NCBI RefSeq assembly: GCF_025151215.1
Contig: NZ_CP102286.1
Coordinates: 3,348,001 to 3,412,000, forward strand
Origin: Parabacteroides merdae ATCC 43184
GTDB taxonomy: Bacteria; Bacteroidota; Bacteroidia; Bacteroidales; Tannerellaceae
DNA: 64,000 nt
Direction: 5' to 3'
The number at the start of each line of letters is the position of its first letter. Position 1 is the first letter of the stretch. Below the pieces are notes generated by a model, which was not told the DNA's origin, did not search any database, and saw only the letters and a list, made by a program, of their open reading frames with translations. A program made the position numbers and the translations under genes. This document shows positions 9,144 to 17,191 of the stretch, piece by piece.

Positions 9144-9836
9144 TTACATTATTCCGTATGTATCGAAAGCGTCGCGGGCTTTCATCCCTTCCTGTATCTT
9201 CTTCAAAACCATCCGTTCACCACGGGCTTTCTCCAAGGCGCGGGTGAATACTTCTTCCTCGATCTCACGAGGCACGACACATACGCCGTCGATGTCGCCG
9301 ACCAGGATATCTCCGTCATTGATCCGTACGCCCTCCATTTCGATCGGCACACGGTAGTCGATCACCTTTCCACGCGGCGCCTGATCCTGGGCATAGGGAC
9401 CGTAGGAGAAACAAGGGAAATCCAATGCCAAAATTCCCTTCGTATCGCGGGAGTAGCCGTTGACAACCGCTCCGGCCGCCTTGCACTGGATCGCACGGGC
9501 ACTCATCAGCTCGCCCCACAAGGCATAAGCAGGGGAAGAGCCGGAACAAACATATACCTCGCCTTCTTTCAAGTCGTCCAACGCTTCGAGCATCAGGCCG
9601 AAGGAGCGTTTCAGCACCGGGTTCACCCCTTTCTCCTTTCCGGCATCCAGCACATCGGCTTCCAATACCGTCATGGCACGTCCGGCCACCAGCATGTCGT
9701 CACGAAGCGGACGGATACGGGGAGGCAAAAACTGGCGGGTATAGCCCATCTTATCCATAATATCACCGACCACTGCGGTGTAAAGTTCTTCCTTTATCAA
9801 AGCAAACAGGGCCTTATCGTCTTTCCATTCTTTCAT
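9144..9836 (-). CDS. RraA-like / HMG-aldolase family protein
   Basis: A 230-residue protein of the RraA (former dimethylmenaquinone methyltransferase) family. Key landmarks are the central AIQCKAAGAVVNGYSRDTKGI region, with the Arg-Asp pair used in the class II aldolase/decarboxylase members, and the closing DILVGDIDGVCVVP motif. Family members with catalytic function split 4-carboxy-4-hydroxy-2-oxoadipate-type acids or decarboxylate oxaloacetate. Next to a sugar-acid dehydratase and an SDR it may act as an aldolase or lactone/keto-acid enzyme for the product, but that is inference. It has its own -7 box upstream and is the first gene of the five-gene run ending with GH2. Confidence 0.82.
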   Translation of the reverse strand: MKEWKDDKALFALIKEELYTAVVGDIMDKMGYTRQFLPPRIRPLRDDMLVAGRAMTVLEADVLDAGKEKGVNPVLKRSFGLMLEALDDLKEGEVYVCSGSSPAYALWGELMSARAIQCKAAGAVVNGYSRDTKGILALDFPCFSYGPYAQDQAPRGKVIDYRVPIEMEGVRINDGDILVGDIDGVCVVPREIEEEVFTRALEKARGERMVLKKIQEGMKARDAFDTYGIM

Positions 9837-9871
9837 TGTGAATTCCTTTTTACAGTTCGTCTTTCTACCTG

Positions 9872-9879
9872 CAAAGATA
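9872..9879 (-). promoter_or_regulatory. Bacteroidetes -7 box for the rraA-to-GH2 operon
   Basis: The minus strand reads TATCTTTG, a match to the TAnnTTTG -7 consensus, 36-43 bp upstream of the RraA start. A promoter here would serve the RraA, dehydratase, SDR, symporter and GH2 genes separately from the AraC gene. Confidence 0.55.
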
Positions 9880-9972
9880 GAGCCCGGAGGGAAGAAGATA
9901 CGGCAGTAAAGCTCCCGGTTGCTTATGCTACGAGGAACAGAACAAGGGAAAAAGTAGAGAAAACGGCACTCT

Positions 9973-10848
9973 CTATTTCGTCACTTCCCGCGGAGAGATG
10001 CCCATTTGTTGTTTGAAGATACGGGAGAAGTATTGGGGGGACTGGAAACCGCAGGCAAAGCAGACTTCCTTGACGGACATCTCCGTGTTCCGCAGCAGCT
10101 CGATCGCTTTGTTGATCCGGATCTGGTTCAGGTAGTCCAGCGGGGAGAGGTTCAGGTACTGGGAGAACAGTTTGCGCAAGTACCGTTCTCCGACTCCGGT
10201 TTGCGACGCGACATCGCTGATCGTGATATCGGACTGGTAGTTCAAACGGATATAGGAGATCGCCTTTTTCAACGAATCGTTTGTACAAATCGGAAGATAG
10301 GCCTCATCGAGATAACGGTAAATCAGGATCAGCAGCTCGGCATAGTACATGACAACCAGATATTGGTAGTATTTGCTCTTCTGGTTCATCTCGTTGACAA
10401 TACGCTGCACGGCGCGCATGATCCGGACGTTATTCACAATCTTGATCAACCGGTTTTCTTCGGAAAAGATCGTGACAGGCGCCAGATCCTTCATCTGCCC
10501 GTGCCCGTCCGGATTGAAGCGGGAGAAGACTTCCGGCAGAAACTCCAACTGCATCAGGGTCGTATCTTCGGAACCGGCCTCGAAGGTATGCTCCACATTG
10601 GAACAGATCACCATCATCTCGTTCTCGCTGAAGCTGATACTCTCGTTCTCCAGATGCAGGATGCAATTGCCCTTCTTCACATAGTTGATCTCGATCCGCA
10701 GATGCTTATGCGGCCCGAATGTCTCGAACGGGCGGAACGACACAAAGCGAAACACATCCGCCAGCCGCTTGTGCTTCAGATTCTCGGTGATGCCTTCCAG
10801 CATTCCCCATAACGATTGTTCAGACGGTTGTTCCATACGGCTCTGCAT
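9973..10848 (-). CDS. AraC-family transcriptional regulator
   Basis: A 291-residue regulator. The N-terminal half (about 30-110, with HKHLRIEINYVKKGNC and FSENEMMVICSNVEHTF) looks like a cupin sugar-sensing domain; the last ~98 residues are the two-HTH AraC domain, ending CGFQSPQYFSRIFKQQMGISPREV. It lies 136 bp upstream of the RraA operon in the same direction and is the likely activator of it. A minus-strand -7 box TAACTTTG lies at 10863-10870; that close spacing makes the second Met (codon 5, 10836) as plausible a start as 10848. Confidence 0.9.
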   Translation of the reverse strand: MQSRMEQPSEQSLWGMLEGITENLKHKRLADVFRFVSFRPFETFGPHKHLRIEINYVKKGNCILHLENESISFSENEMMVICSNVEHTFEAGSEDTTLMQLEFLPEVFSRFNPDGHGQMKDLAPVTIFSEENRLIKIVNNVRIMRAVQRIVNEMNQKSKYYQYLVVMYYAELLILIYRYLDEAYLPICTNDSLKKAISYIRLNYQSDITISDVASQTGVGERYLRKLFSQYLNLSPLDYLNQIRINKAIELLRNTEMSVKEVCFACGFQSPQYFSRIFKQQMGISPREVTK

Positions 10849-10862
10849 TTGATTGACGCTTA

Positions 10863-10870
10863 CAAAGTTA
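10863..10870 (-). promoter_or_regulatory. -7 box of the AraC regulator
   Basis: TAACTTTG on the minus strand fits TAnnTTTG and lies 15-22 bp upstream of the annotated AraC start. Confidence 0.5.
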
Positions 10871-10880
10871 CAAAAATGCC

Positions 10881-10970
10881 GGTAATACCCAATAGCCCGT
10901 AAGGTATTTTAGTCACCTTACGGACTGTCGGGCAATACCCTATAGCCTGTAAAGACACAGGTTATAGGGT
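10881..10970. repeat. Tandem direct repeat carrying two hairpins after the GH2 gene
   Basis: Two diverged copies of a ~25-bp unit (AATACCC-A/T-ATAGCC-C/T-GTAA) start near 10884 and 10935. Hairpin 1 pairs CCGTAAGGT (10897-10905) with ACCTTACGG (10915-10923). Hairpin 2 pairs ACCCTATAGCCTGT (10937-10950) with ACAGGTTATAGGGT (10957-10970), 13 of 14 matching. They follow the stop of the upstream minus-strand GH2 gene and precede the AraC promoter. No T-run follows, so transcription termination is plausible but not certain. The second hairpin shares its sequence with the terminator at 21041-21082. Confidence 0.6.
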
Positions 10971-10981
10971 AAGTTAAGAGG

Positions 10982-13900
10982 TTATTCCACTCTCACCACA
11001 ATCTCTCCACCGATCCGGTCTCCTTTCTTCAACGGCTTGCGGTAAGGAGCATAATAGCTACTGAGGAACATCTCGTTTCCTGCCGTCACAAAGTCGGCAA
11101 CCAGGAAGCGGATCTTGTCTTTTTCCAACCAGGAGCGCCAGTGCTGTTTGCCATTGGAAGGGACGGTAATCTTACTACCGTTTCCGTCTTTCAGACCGGC
11201 ATACCAAATGTTCCGGCGGGTGGAACGGAAATCATTACTTCCCAGTTCGTTATAATCCATACTCCAAGACCAGGCAGGTTCCGTACGCGGATCGACTTTC
11301 GCAGGGAGTCCTTCATAAAAAAGGCTGGCTTCACCTACCGGACGGCTGATATGGTCGGCCGGATAAACGCTCCACATGCCATCCCGGCGCCAGAAGGTCT
11401 TATCATAAGAAACAGGAGCTTCAAAAACCAGTCCCCACTGCCTCGGATTCACATCTTCAAGGGCATCGAACGAATAGGTTACCGATAGTTCGCCTCCTGC
11501 ATTTATTTTCAGGTCATAAGAGCCGGAAAACTCTTTATAAGCGCCTGCCACCTTTACCAGAACGTCATCACCCTGTCGGACCGCCTCTACTTTTTCTACC
11601 TTCCAGTCCGAGCAAAGGTCATTGAACACAGGCGTATTGGCATTATGATTCGGGTAGCATCCGCCACCTGTCAACGGCAAGGCCATCAGCCACGGTCCAC
11701 CGTTCAATATTTCTTTTTTCCCTTTCTTCACCGAGAGTATCTGGCCGGATACACGACTGATCTCACAACTAAAATCTTTTCCGGTAATGACATAGCGGTC
11801 TTTCTTTTCTTTCAAGCGGGTAGAAGCAGTTGGCAACGCCTGCAATTCGTTTTGTACCTGTCTGCCGACAGGGATCAAATACTCATCGGCAGTAAAGCCG
11901 CGGGGATCGGCAAAAGACAGATAGAGCTCATTCGCCTTTTCGGGATGGGCAAGCCGGATGCGAAGTTGTCCTTTTTCACCGGGTTCCAGGTCTGCGAAGG
12001 CCGTTCCCTTCTCCTCTCCGTACGTCCACGTGATACGCAGTTCATCCAGGTTTGTATAGGTGTACCGGTTTTCAAGATCGATGACCAGTTCGTTGGCTGG
12101 AGATAGCGCCTCGGTCGTCACACGGACCGGACTGTATATCTTTTTCATATCCCAGTACTCCGGTTTCGGGCGACGCCAGCCGTCGATCGGTCCCCAGGGG
12201 CCATAACCGACTGCATCCCCGTTAGGCATCTGGAAAATATCGTCGATACCAGACCAGATAGAACCGCCTAAAACGCCCGGTGTCTTATACATATTGTCCC
12301 ACGTAGGAGCCAGCGCCAATGCCCAATCGCTACGGATGCCGGGATCAGTCACCAGCTCGCTCCGGTTATAGACATTCAGGTGGCAGTATTCGCCATACGT
12401 CATCGGCCGGTCGCTTTTGGCGGCGACCTTATATCCGTTGGGACCCGGATAATGGATATTCGCGATCGGGGCCGTGCTGCCTTGGTTGTTGAACCCGCCA
12501 TAGGCCTGGTCGTGAAAAGTGAACGGACGGGTAGGATCGGCTTTTTCCATATAGACCTCTACCTGTGCAAATTCCTTATTCCAGTACGATTCGTTCGCCA
12601 TCGACCAGAAGATGATGGAAGGATGGTTCCGGTAGAACTGGATCATCTCCATATTCGCCTGCAATACATACGGATAGTATTTAGGATCGCGGTAGTTCAG
12701 CACCTTCCAGTTCTCATTCGCATGATGGCCGATCCAACAGACCGGTGCTTCCACTTCCACGAACATGCCCAGTTCGTCACAGACTTCGAGCAGCTCTTCA
12801 CAAGGAGGGTAATGGGAAGTACGGATAAAATTGCAGTTCGCATCCCGGTACAGCTCGACATCCTTCCGTTCCAGGGCAGGATTCATCACACGTCCGGTCA
12901 ACGGATGCATTTCATGTCGGCAAACCCCTCTCAACTTGACAGCCTTGCCATTTACCAGTAAACGATTCCCTTGTATCCGGATCTCGCGGAAGCCAAAACG
13001 TTTCTCTATCTGCTCGACAACCTTGTCCGAGGTTCCGACTTCGATTTTCATCGTATATAAAGATGGATGCTCGTTATCCCACTTATCCGGAGAAACGACT
13101 TTGCCAGTCAACCAACCGCTCCAGGAAGACCCGGCGGCAATCTCCGGAATATGCCGGCTCAGGACAACAGGCAGTCCGGAGAGGGAAAGGCGAACCGATA
13201 CATCTTTTTGTATCTCATCCGAGCTATTCGTTACCGACAGATAGACTTTCAAGTCTGCATCTTTATAGTCATCGTCCAGCTCCGTCACGATACGAAGGTC
13301 CGACAAATGGATATCCGGAACGGCAAAGAACGTCACTTTACGGGTTATGCCTTCCAACTGATGTGCCGCATATTGAGTCAGGCTCCCTAACATGTCTGCC
13401 AACGACTCGCTGCGAACCCGCAGGGCCAACAGGTTTTCACCCGCCTTCAGCCCTTTCGTGACATCCAGTTCAAAAGCAGTCATTCCTCCCATATGGGAAC
13501 CGATTTCCTTTCCATTCAGATACACGACCGACTCGCTGGAGACACCGTCGAAACGCAGTTTCACCTGCTTTCCCTGCCAATCCGCCGGCAATGTGAATGT
13601 AGTCTGATAGCCTCCGAAACCGGCAGAATCGACTTTAAAGCCTTGCATGGACCACTGTCCCGGAACTACGATCGGCTTCCAGTCCCGCCCGTTCTGTTTC
13701 TGTTCATAAAAACGGGCAGCAGGCTTTTCATTGAACAACCACGTCCCGTTTAAGGATAGGACCGGATTATAGACACCGGCTACCTGATGGGGCTTGATGG
13801 TATATACAGGTAAAACTTTTTCCGCACAAACAGTCGTATCCACCGTATAAGCCTGGGTATGCACCAATTCCTTTTTACGTTCTTCCCCGAAAGGTTTCAG

Positions 13901-14395
13901 CTGGGCGGGATTGGACGAATACAGGTTCAGCTCCGAAACAATCGCATTATCTCCCTTCAAGGCTTCAAACACCAAGACCAATTGTCCGTAGGCGTAGGCT
14001 TTCTTCGGCAGGTCGATCATGTAGCGTTGCTCCTTCCCTTTTTCAAGTACGACGGGCCCCTGCACTTCGTTGCCGTCAGCCACGATACGCTGTTCCCTCC
14101 GGTTGTCAGCCAGATAGACCACCTCCATCCGGTAATCGGCCTGTATATCCATCTGATCGAAAGCATAGATGACCGTCCCGCCGAAATTACAGGTTTTCGC
14201 CTCTTTGCTTCCCGTGAAAGAATCCGGCAATGTATAGTCATCCCCTTTGATCAGGAAAGCTTGTGTATTCGTTACTCCGCAGTCGTTCGTAGCCACCCGC
14301 CGCATCTCCTTGTTCTGGGCCTGCAAGCCAAGGCACAAAAAGAGCATAAGCCCGGTATTGAACAGCTTGTTTTTACATAGATTGACCATACGCAT
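10982..14395 (-). CDS. Large secreted GH2 glycoside hydrolase with N-terminal extension
   Basis: A 1137-residue exported protein (hydrophobic signal about residues 8-27). Residues about 30-200 form an extra beta-rich module before the GH2 sugar-binding domain, which starts near 205 (VYNPVLSLNGTWLF). The GH2 core follows: jelly roll to about 355, Ig-like domain, and barrel from about 480 (VNGKAVKLRGVCRHEMHP). The acid/base is Glu602 in FWSMANES, with Ala where most relatives have Gly, and the likely nucleophile is Glu669 in MTYGEYCH. The extra module is probably carbohydrate-binding, by inference. It has its own promoter and sits upstream of the AraC gene. Codon 3 is an alternative Met start. 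Confidence 0.87.
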   Translation of the reverse strand: MRMVNLCKNKLFNTGLMLFLCLGLQAQNKEMRRVATNDCGVTNTQAFLIKGDDYTLPDSFTGSKEAKTCNFGGTVIYAFDQMDIQADYRMEVVYLADNRREQRIVADGNEVQGPVVLEKGKEQRYMIDLPKKAYAYGQLVLVFEALKGDNAIVSELNLYSSNPAQLKPFGEERKKELVHTQAYTVDTTVCAEKVLPVYTIKPHQVAGVYNPVLSLNGTWLFNEKPAARFYEQKQNGRDWKPIVVPGQWSMQGFKVDSAGFGGYQTTFTLPADWQGKQVKLRFDGVSSESVVYLNGKEIGSHMGGMTAFELDVTKGLKAGENLLALRVRSESLADMLGSLTQYAAHQLEGITRKVTFFAVPDIHLSDLRIVTELDDDYKDADLKVYLSVTNSSDEIQKDVSVRLSLSGLPVVLSRHIPEIAAGSSWSGWLTGKVVSPDKWDNEHPSLYTMKIEVGTSDKVVEQIEKRFGFREIRIQGNRLLVNGKAVKLRGVCRHEMHPLTGRVMNPALERKDVELYRDANCNFIRTSHYPPCEELLEVCDELGMFVEVEAPVCWIGHHANENWKVLNYRDPKYYPYVLQANMEMIQFYRNHPSIIFWSMANESYWNKEFAQVEVYMEKADPTRPFTFHDQAYGGFNNQGSTAPIANIHYPGPNGYKVAAKSDRPMTYGEYCHLNVYNRSELVTDPGIRSDWALALAPTWDNMYKTPGVLGGSIWSGIDDIFQMPNGDAVGYGPWGPIDGWRRPKPEYWDMKKIYSPVRVTTEALSPANELVIDLENRYTYTNLDELRITWTYGEEKGTAFADLEPGEKGQLRIRLAHPEKANELYLSFADPRGFTADEYLIPVGRQVQNELQALPTASTRLKEKKDRYVITGKDFSCEISRVSGQILSVKKGKKEILNGGPWLMALPLTGGGCYPNHNANTPVFNDLCSDWKVEKVEAVRQGDDVLVKVAGAYKEFSGSYDLKINAGGELSVTYSFDALEDVNPRQWGLVFEAPVSYDKTFWRRDGMWSVYPADHISRPVGEASLFYEGLPAKVDPRTEPAWSWSMDYNELGSNDFRSTRRNIWYAGLKDGNGSKITVPSNGKQHWRSWLEKDKIRFLVADFVTAGNEMFLSSYYAPYRKPLKKGDRIGGEIVVRVE

Positions 14396-14431
14396 ATTGG
14401 TTTTCGTTTTATATTTACATTATCTGATATG

Positions 14432-14439
14432 CAAAAGTA
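14432..14439 (-). promoter_or_regulatory. -7 box of the 1137-residue GH2 gene
   Basis: TACTTTTG on the minus strand matches TAnnTTTG, 37-44 bp upstream of the start at 14395. Confidence 0.55.
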
Positions 14440-14949
14440 CGGACAATCCCAACATCTTTCCTCTCTCTATTCTAATTGAGTACACACCTGCCAGGAACAA
14501 AAAACAGGAAAACTAACACAAAACGGAACTGCTCCCAGACGCGGCAGCCGATCAGTAGACCTTAAGCTTTTGCATGCCTCCTTTTTCAAACTCGATCGCC
14601 CCCGGATACGAGTTTTTCCGGCTTCTTTTATTACCCAGATAATCCCTATTCAAGACTTTCGGAGTCTCCGCTCCTCCAACAAAAGACTGATGGGAAATAG
14701 CTAGGTGCGACCAAAACTTGTTTATCTAAATCCTAAACATGCATAAAGACAACAGGGCAAGCATTACCTTGCTATGCAATAAACTTATTAGCTTTAACAC
14801 ATGACCTGCCCCGAAAGTGACGAAGAACTATGTTTCCCATTTCCTCTGTCACTGTATCACTGATTTCTTTTTACCAGTTGATATTCAACTTATTTGATTA
14901 GTGATATATGCCCGTTTTCTCTATCACTACGGTATCACAATCCTATCAC
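14440..14949. other. Non-coding interval left of the IS, with scattered TATCAC repeats
   Basis: No supported gene is seen. The interval holds one copy of an 83-bp dispersed repeat (14750-14833) and, close to the IS, several TATCAC/TATCACT words in about 100 bp, including an inverted pair near 14867 and 14900. The IS inserted inside the last of these. Confidence 0.5.
14750..14833 (+). repeat. 83-bp dispersed repeat, copy 1
   Basis: About 80 of 83 bases match 46719-46802, starting CAACAGGGCAAGCATTACC and ending CCCCGAAAGTGACGAA. At the second locus the left half is the 3' end and stop codon of an ORF remnant (GKHYLAMQ-stop); here the ORF is not open upstream, so this copy is only the tail of that sequence. 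Confidence 0.75.
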
Positions 14950-15207
14950 TGTCTCGTCCTGATTTTGGTTGACTGTGTATTAAAAAAATCCTGTTATAGG
15001 TTGTCTATAAATGTAAAAAAAACAGACAATCCTTTCTTAATCCTAAAATAAGTTACCTTATCCTGTTTCACTACAGGACAGGGGGCTTTTCACAGCCAAA
15101 CTCATCGGCCGGGGAGCGCCCAAGCGGCAAGGGGCAGGGCCACCTGTCCCGACGAGCGTTTCCGGTCTCTGTTCTATTTTGTTGCAAATATATCAGTTTA
15201 ATCCTGT

Positions 15208-16116
15208 TCATAAAAGAATAGCTTGTTTACGTTTATAAATAGTTTTCCATTTTCTTTTTAAAGGCCCCTTCTTCGCATGCGCCTCTTCAGGTGTCAACAT
15301 TTCCACACTACTGTGAGGGCGCCGGGTGTTATAAATATCGATCACTTTCCTCACTATATCCCGAGCCTGGCCGAGCGTTGTTATCATTTCTTTATTCAAC
15401 CATTCTTCTTTTAATATTCCATTGACACGTTCAGCTATTGCATTCTCTCTGGGATCTCCGTTTTCTGTCATACTTATACGACATTTAATGCCTTGTAAAA
15501 TTGAGATATAATCTTTGCTACAATATTGTACTCCTCTATCCGAATGATGGATCAGATCGCTTCCCGGGGGAAGTGTTTCCAAGGCCATATTCAACGCTTT
15601 TATCGGACCGGACATCTCCAGGGAATCCTCCAGGGCCCAACCGACAATCTTACGGGAGTATGCATCTGTGAGCAAACTCAAATAATAGAATCTCCCTTCG
15701 ACATTGCGGACATAAGTGATATCAGCTACATATAACTGATTGGCTGATAGCGGATCATAATCTTTTATCAGATTTGGATACTTATGAAAACGGTTCCATG
15801 ACAGAGTTGTTACCGGCCGATAAACCCTGGAATGTCTGATCAACAAACCATTGTCGCGTAGCAAGTCAAAAAACTTATCGCGCCCTATATCCAAATCAGG
15901 ATGTATCTTGGTTTTTAGGATATGATACAACTTACGACCACCTAAAACCGGTTGGTCCTGACGCAGGCTGTTTACCATTTTAAGGATTATTTCCTCACAC
16001 AACAATTCCGATTGTAACTGTTTTTCTCTCTTATAATAGGCTTGCTTGCTATACCCAAACAACGAACAACAATCAGGGATACTTATTTCCGGCTGATTGT
16101 CATGAAGCCTTTTCAC
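15208..16116 (-). CDS. IS3-family transposase OrfB (DDE integrase)
   Basis: A 302-residue integrase-type transposase. The N-terminal HTH_21-like region is followed by the rve core with Asp132 (VADITYV), Asp193 (HHSDRG) and Glu229 (NAIAERVNG), giving the D-35-E spacing of IS3 elements. The start is GTG at 16116, overlapping the orfA stop by four bases (GTGA). In IS3 elements OrfA and OrfB are commonly joined by programmed frameshifting; here the reading-frame overlap would also allow coupled translation. No truncation is seen. Confidence 0.95.
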   Translation of the reverse strand: MKRLHDNQPEISIPDCCSLFGYSKQAYYKREKQLQSELLCEEIILKMVNSLRQDQPVLGGRKLYHILKTKIHPDLDIGRDKFFDLLRDNGLLIRHSRVYRPVTTLSWNRFHKYPNLIKDYDPLSANQLYVADITYVRNVEGRFYYLSLLTDAYSRKIVGWALEDSLEMSGPIKALNMALETLPPGSDLIHHSDRGVQYCSKDYISILQGIKCRISMTENGDPRENAIAERVNGILKEEWLNKEMITTLGQARDIVRKVIDIYNTRRPHSSVEMLTPEEAHAKKGPLKRKWKTIYKRKQAILL

Positions 16117-16541
16117 TGCTTGGTGCCAGAGTTTTTTCGGATATCGATGTTATAGTGTTCATTGGCTAGTTCTATTAGGATTTCCATCGCACGGCGATGA
16201 GCTTGCTCATGCTTCAGTTCCTTCTCTTTATCCTTTAACTCCAACTCTTTTTGTTTGAGGGCGCGTTCCAGTTCTTTGATCCGTTTGGAAAGATCCGATT
16301 CGTTTTCTGTCATTTTTATTGATCGCTTTTTGAGTTTCAGTGGTTTTATTGACACTGATGATTGTCTTTTTGCCTCAAATTTACGAATCCAATGCGATAT
16401 TACCGTAGGGTCGCTTATGGAATATTTAAAGGCGATCTCTTTACGGCTTACTCCTAAGCGATATTCACCTATAGCTGCTAGGCGAATCTCCAAAGGATAA
16501 GGTTCACCCTTGCGACGAGTCAATGACTTCTCTTTTTTCAT
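16113..16541 (-). CDS. IS3-family transposase OrfA (HTH, leucine-zipper)
   Basis: A 142-residue protein with an N-terminal helix-turn-helix (about 20-60, with LGVSRKEIAFKYSISDPTVISHWIRKFE) that binds the IS ends, and a C-terminal coiled coil (about 85-125, KRIKELERALKQKELELKDKE) for multimerisation. It is the first gene of the IS and its start lies 43 bp inside the right end. Confidence 0.93.
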   Translation of the reverse strand: MKKEKSLTRRKGEPYPLEIRLAAIGEYRLGVSRKEIAFKYSISDPTVISHWIRKFEAKRQSSVSIKPLKLKKRSIKMTENESDLSKRIKELERALKQKELELKDKEKELKHEQAHRRAMEILIELANEHYNIDIRKNSGTKQ

Positions 16542-16587
16542 CTTTGTTGACTTTTATGAAGTCAACCTATTTCAGGACGAGACACAC

Positions 16588-17136
16588 TGGCAACTTGGAT
16601 AGGAAACAGGTATTCCGCTTATACATATCTGCATATTAACATATTACAAATAAAACAAACGATAAACACCCTATTTCCATCCCTGCAAATCACTCGATTA
16701 TTTTATGTAAAAACGGCTATAAAATAGGTAAAACCGGGTGGTTTTCATTGTCCGGCACGGTACTTTAGTTGCCGGACACCCCCATGTTGCCCCCTCTTAC
16801 ACCCGGGTGTACCAGTTCTCTACACCCGGATGTTAAGGATGGCAACATGGGGGTGTTTACGAAATTATGTGCTTGTCTTTGCTAAAAAAAGAGAGGGCTT
16901 TTGTGGAATGAAGAACCGTATTTTGCCAATTTAATACCTATTATATTCGTTTTTACATTTGTTTATTCGATTATTTTATATGCTTTTTCAAAAGCTAAAG
17001 AAGGCAATACACTGGTTTCCAATCATATGATAAAACACCATGTTTTAGAAGTGATAGAGAATTGATCATGCGCAGTATGGACCTGCTTCGCGGGAAAAAC
17101 CCGAATCCATTTACTAACTATGTGAAGAAAGACTGC
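16588..17136. other. Non-coding interval right of the IS
   Basis: No supported gene. The first ~160 bp are AT-rich. A smaller inverted repeat GTCCGGC/GCCGGAC pairs 16750-16756 with 16771-16777 and leads directly into the phased-box array at 16776-16856. The remaining ~280 bp to the next promoter show nothing recognisable. Confidence 0.5.
16776..16856. repeat. Four 12-bp CCC/GGG boxes at exact 23-bp period
   Basis: Boxes start at 16776 (ACACCCCCATGT), 16799 (ACACCCGGGTGT), 16822 (ACACCCGGATGT) and 16845 (ACATGGGGGTGT). Each is 12 bp with an 11-bp spacer. Box 2 is a perfect palindrome and boxes 1 and 4 are reverse complements, so the whole array can also fold with a 16-bp perfect stem (16776-16791 with 16841-16856). 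The same period and core CCCGGGT occur in the three dispersed repeats at 33125, 46800 and 63177. The array lies 190 bp right of the IS and about 280 bp upstream of a promoter. Function is unknown. Confidence 0.8.
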
Positions 17137-17144
17137 TATATTTG
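17137..17144 (+). promoter_or_regulatory. -7 box of the propeller GH / GH29 operon
   Basis: TATATTTG matches TAnnTTTG, 48-55 bp upstream of the ATG at 17192. No good -33 TTTG is seen. Confidence 0.5.
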
Positions 17145-17191
17145 CCTTGTAACAATCGTTGCTGGGCAAATTATCGTATATACAGAAGCAT

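Larger units (their letters stand above)
14950..16584 (-). mobile_element. IS3-family insertion sequence with 3-bp target duplication
   Basis: The ends are 25-bp inverted repeats matching at 22 positions: left TGTCTCGTCCTGA at 14950 and the same 13 bases read inward from 16584, each followed four bases later by GGTTGACT. The element starts TG and ends CA as in IS3. It is flanked by CAC on both sides (14947-14949 and 16585-16587), a 3-bp target duplication expected for this family. It contains orfA and orfB, both uninterrupted, plus about 258 bp of non-coding DNA after orfB, longer than usual. An intact element with a clean duplication suggests a fairly recent insertion. Confidence 0.9.

Noticed and set aside
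16776..16856. Intrinsic terminator
   Set aside because: Stem-loop is possible, but there is no T-run, no gene ends nearby in the right direction except the IS, and the 23-bp periodicity is not explained by a terminator.
17159..17191. Upstream start of the propeller GH gene
   Set aside because: The first codon would be TTG and the leader would precede a normal signal peptide beginning at 17192.
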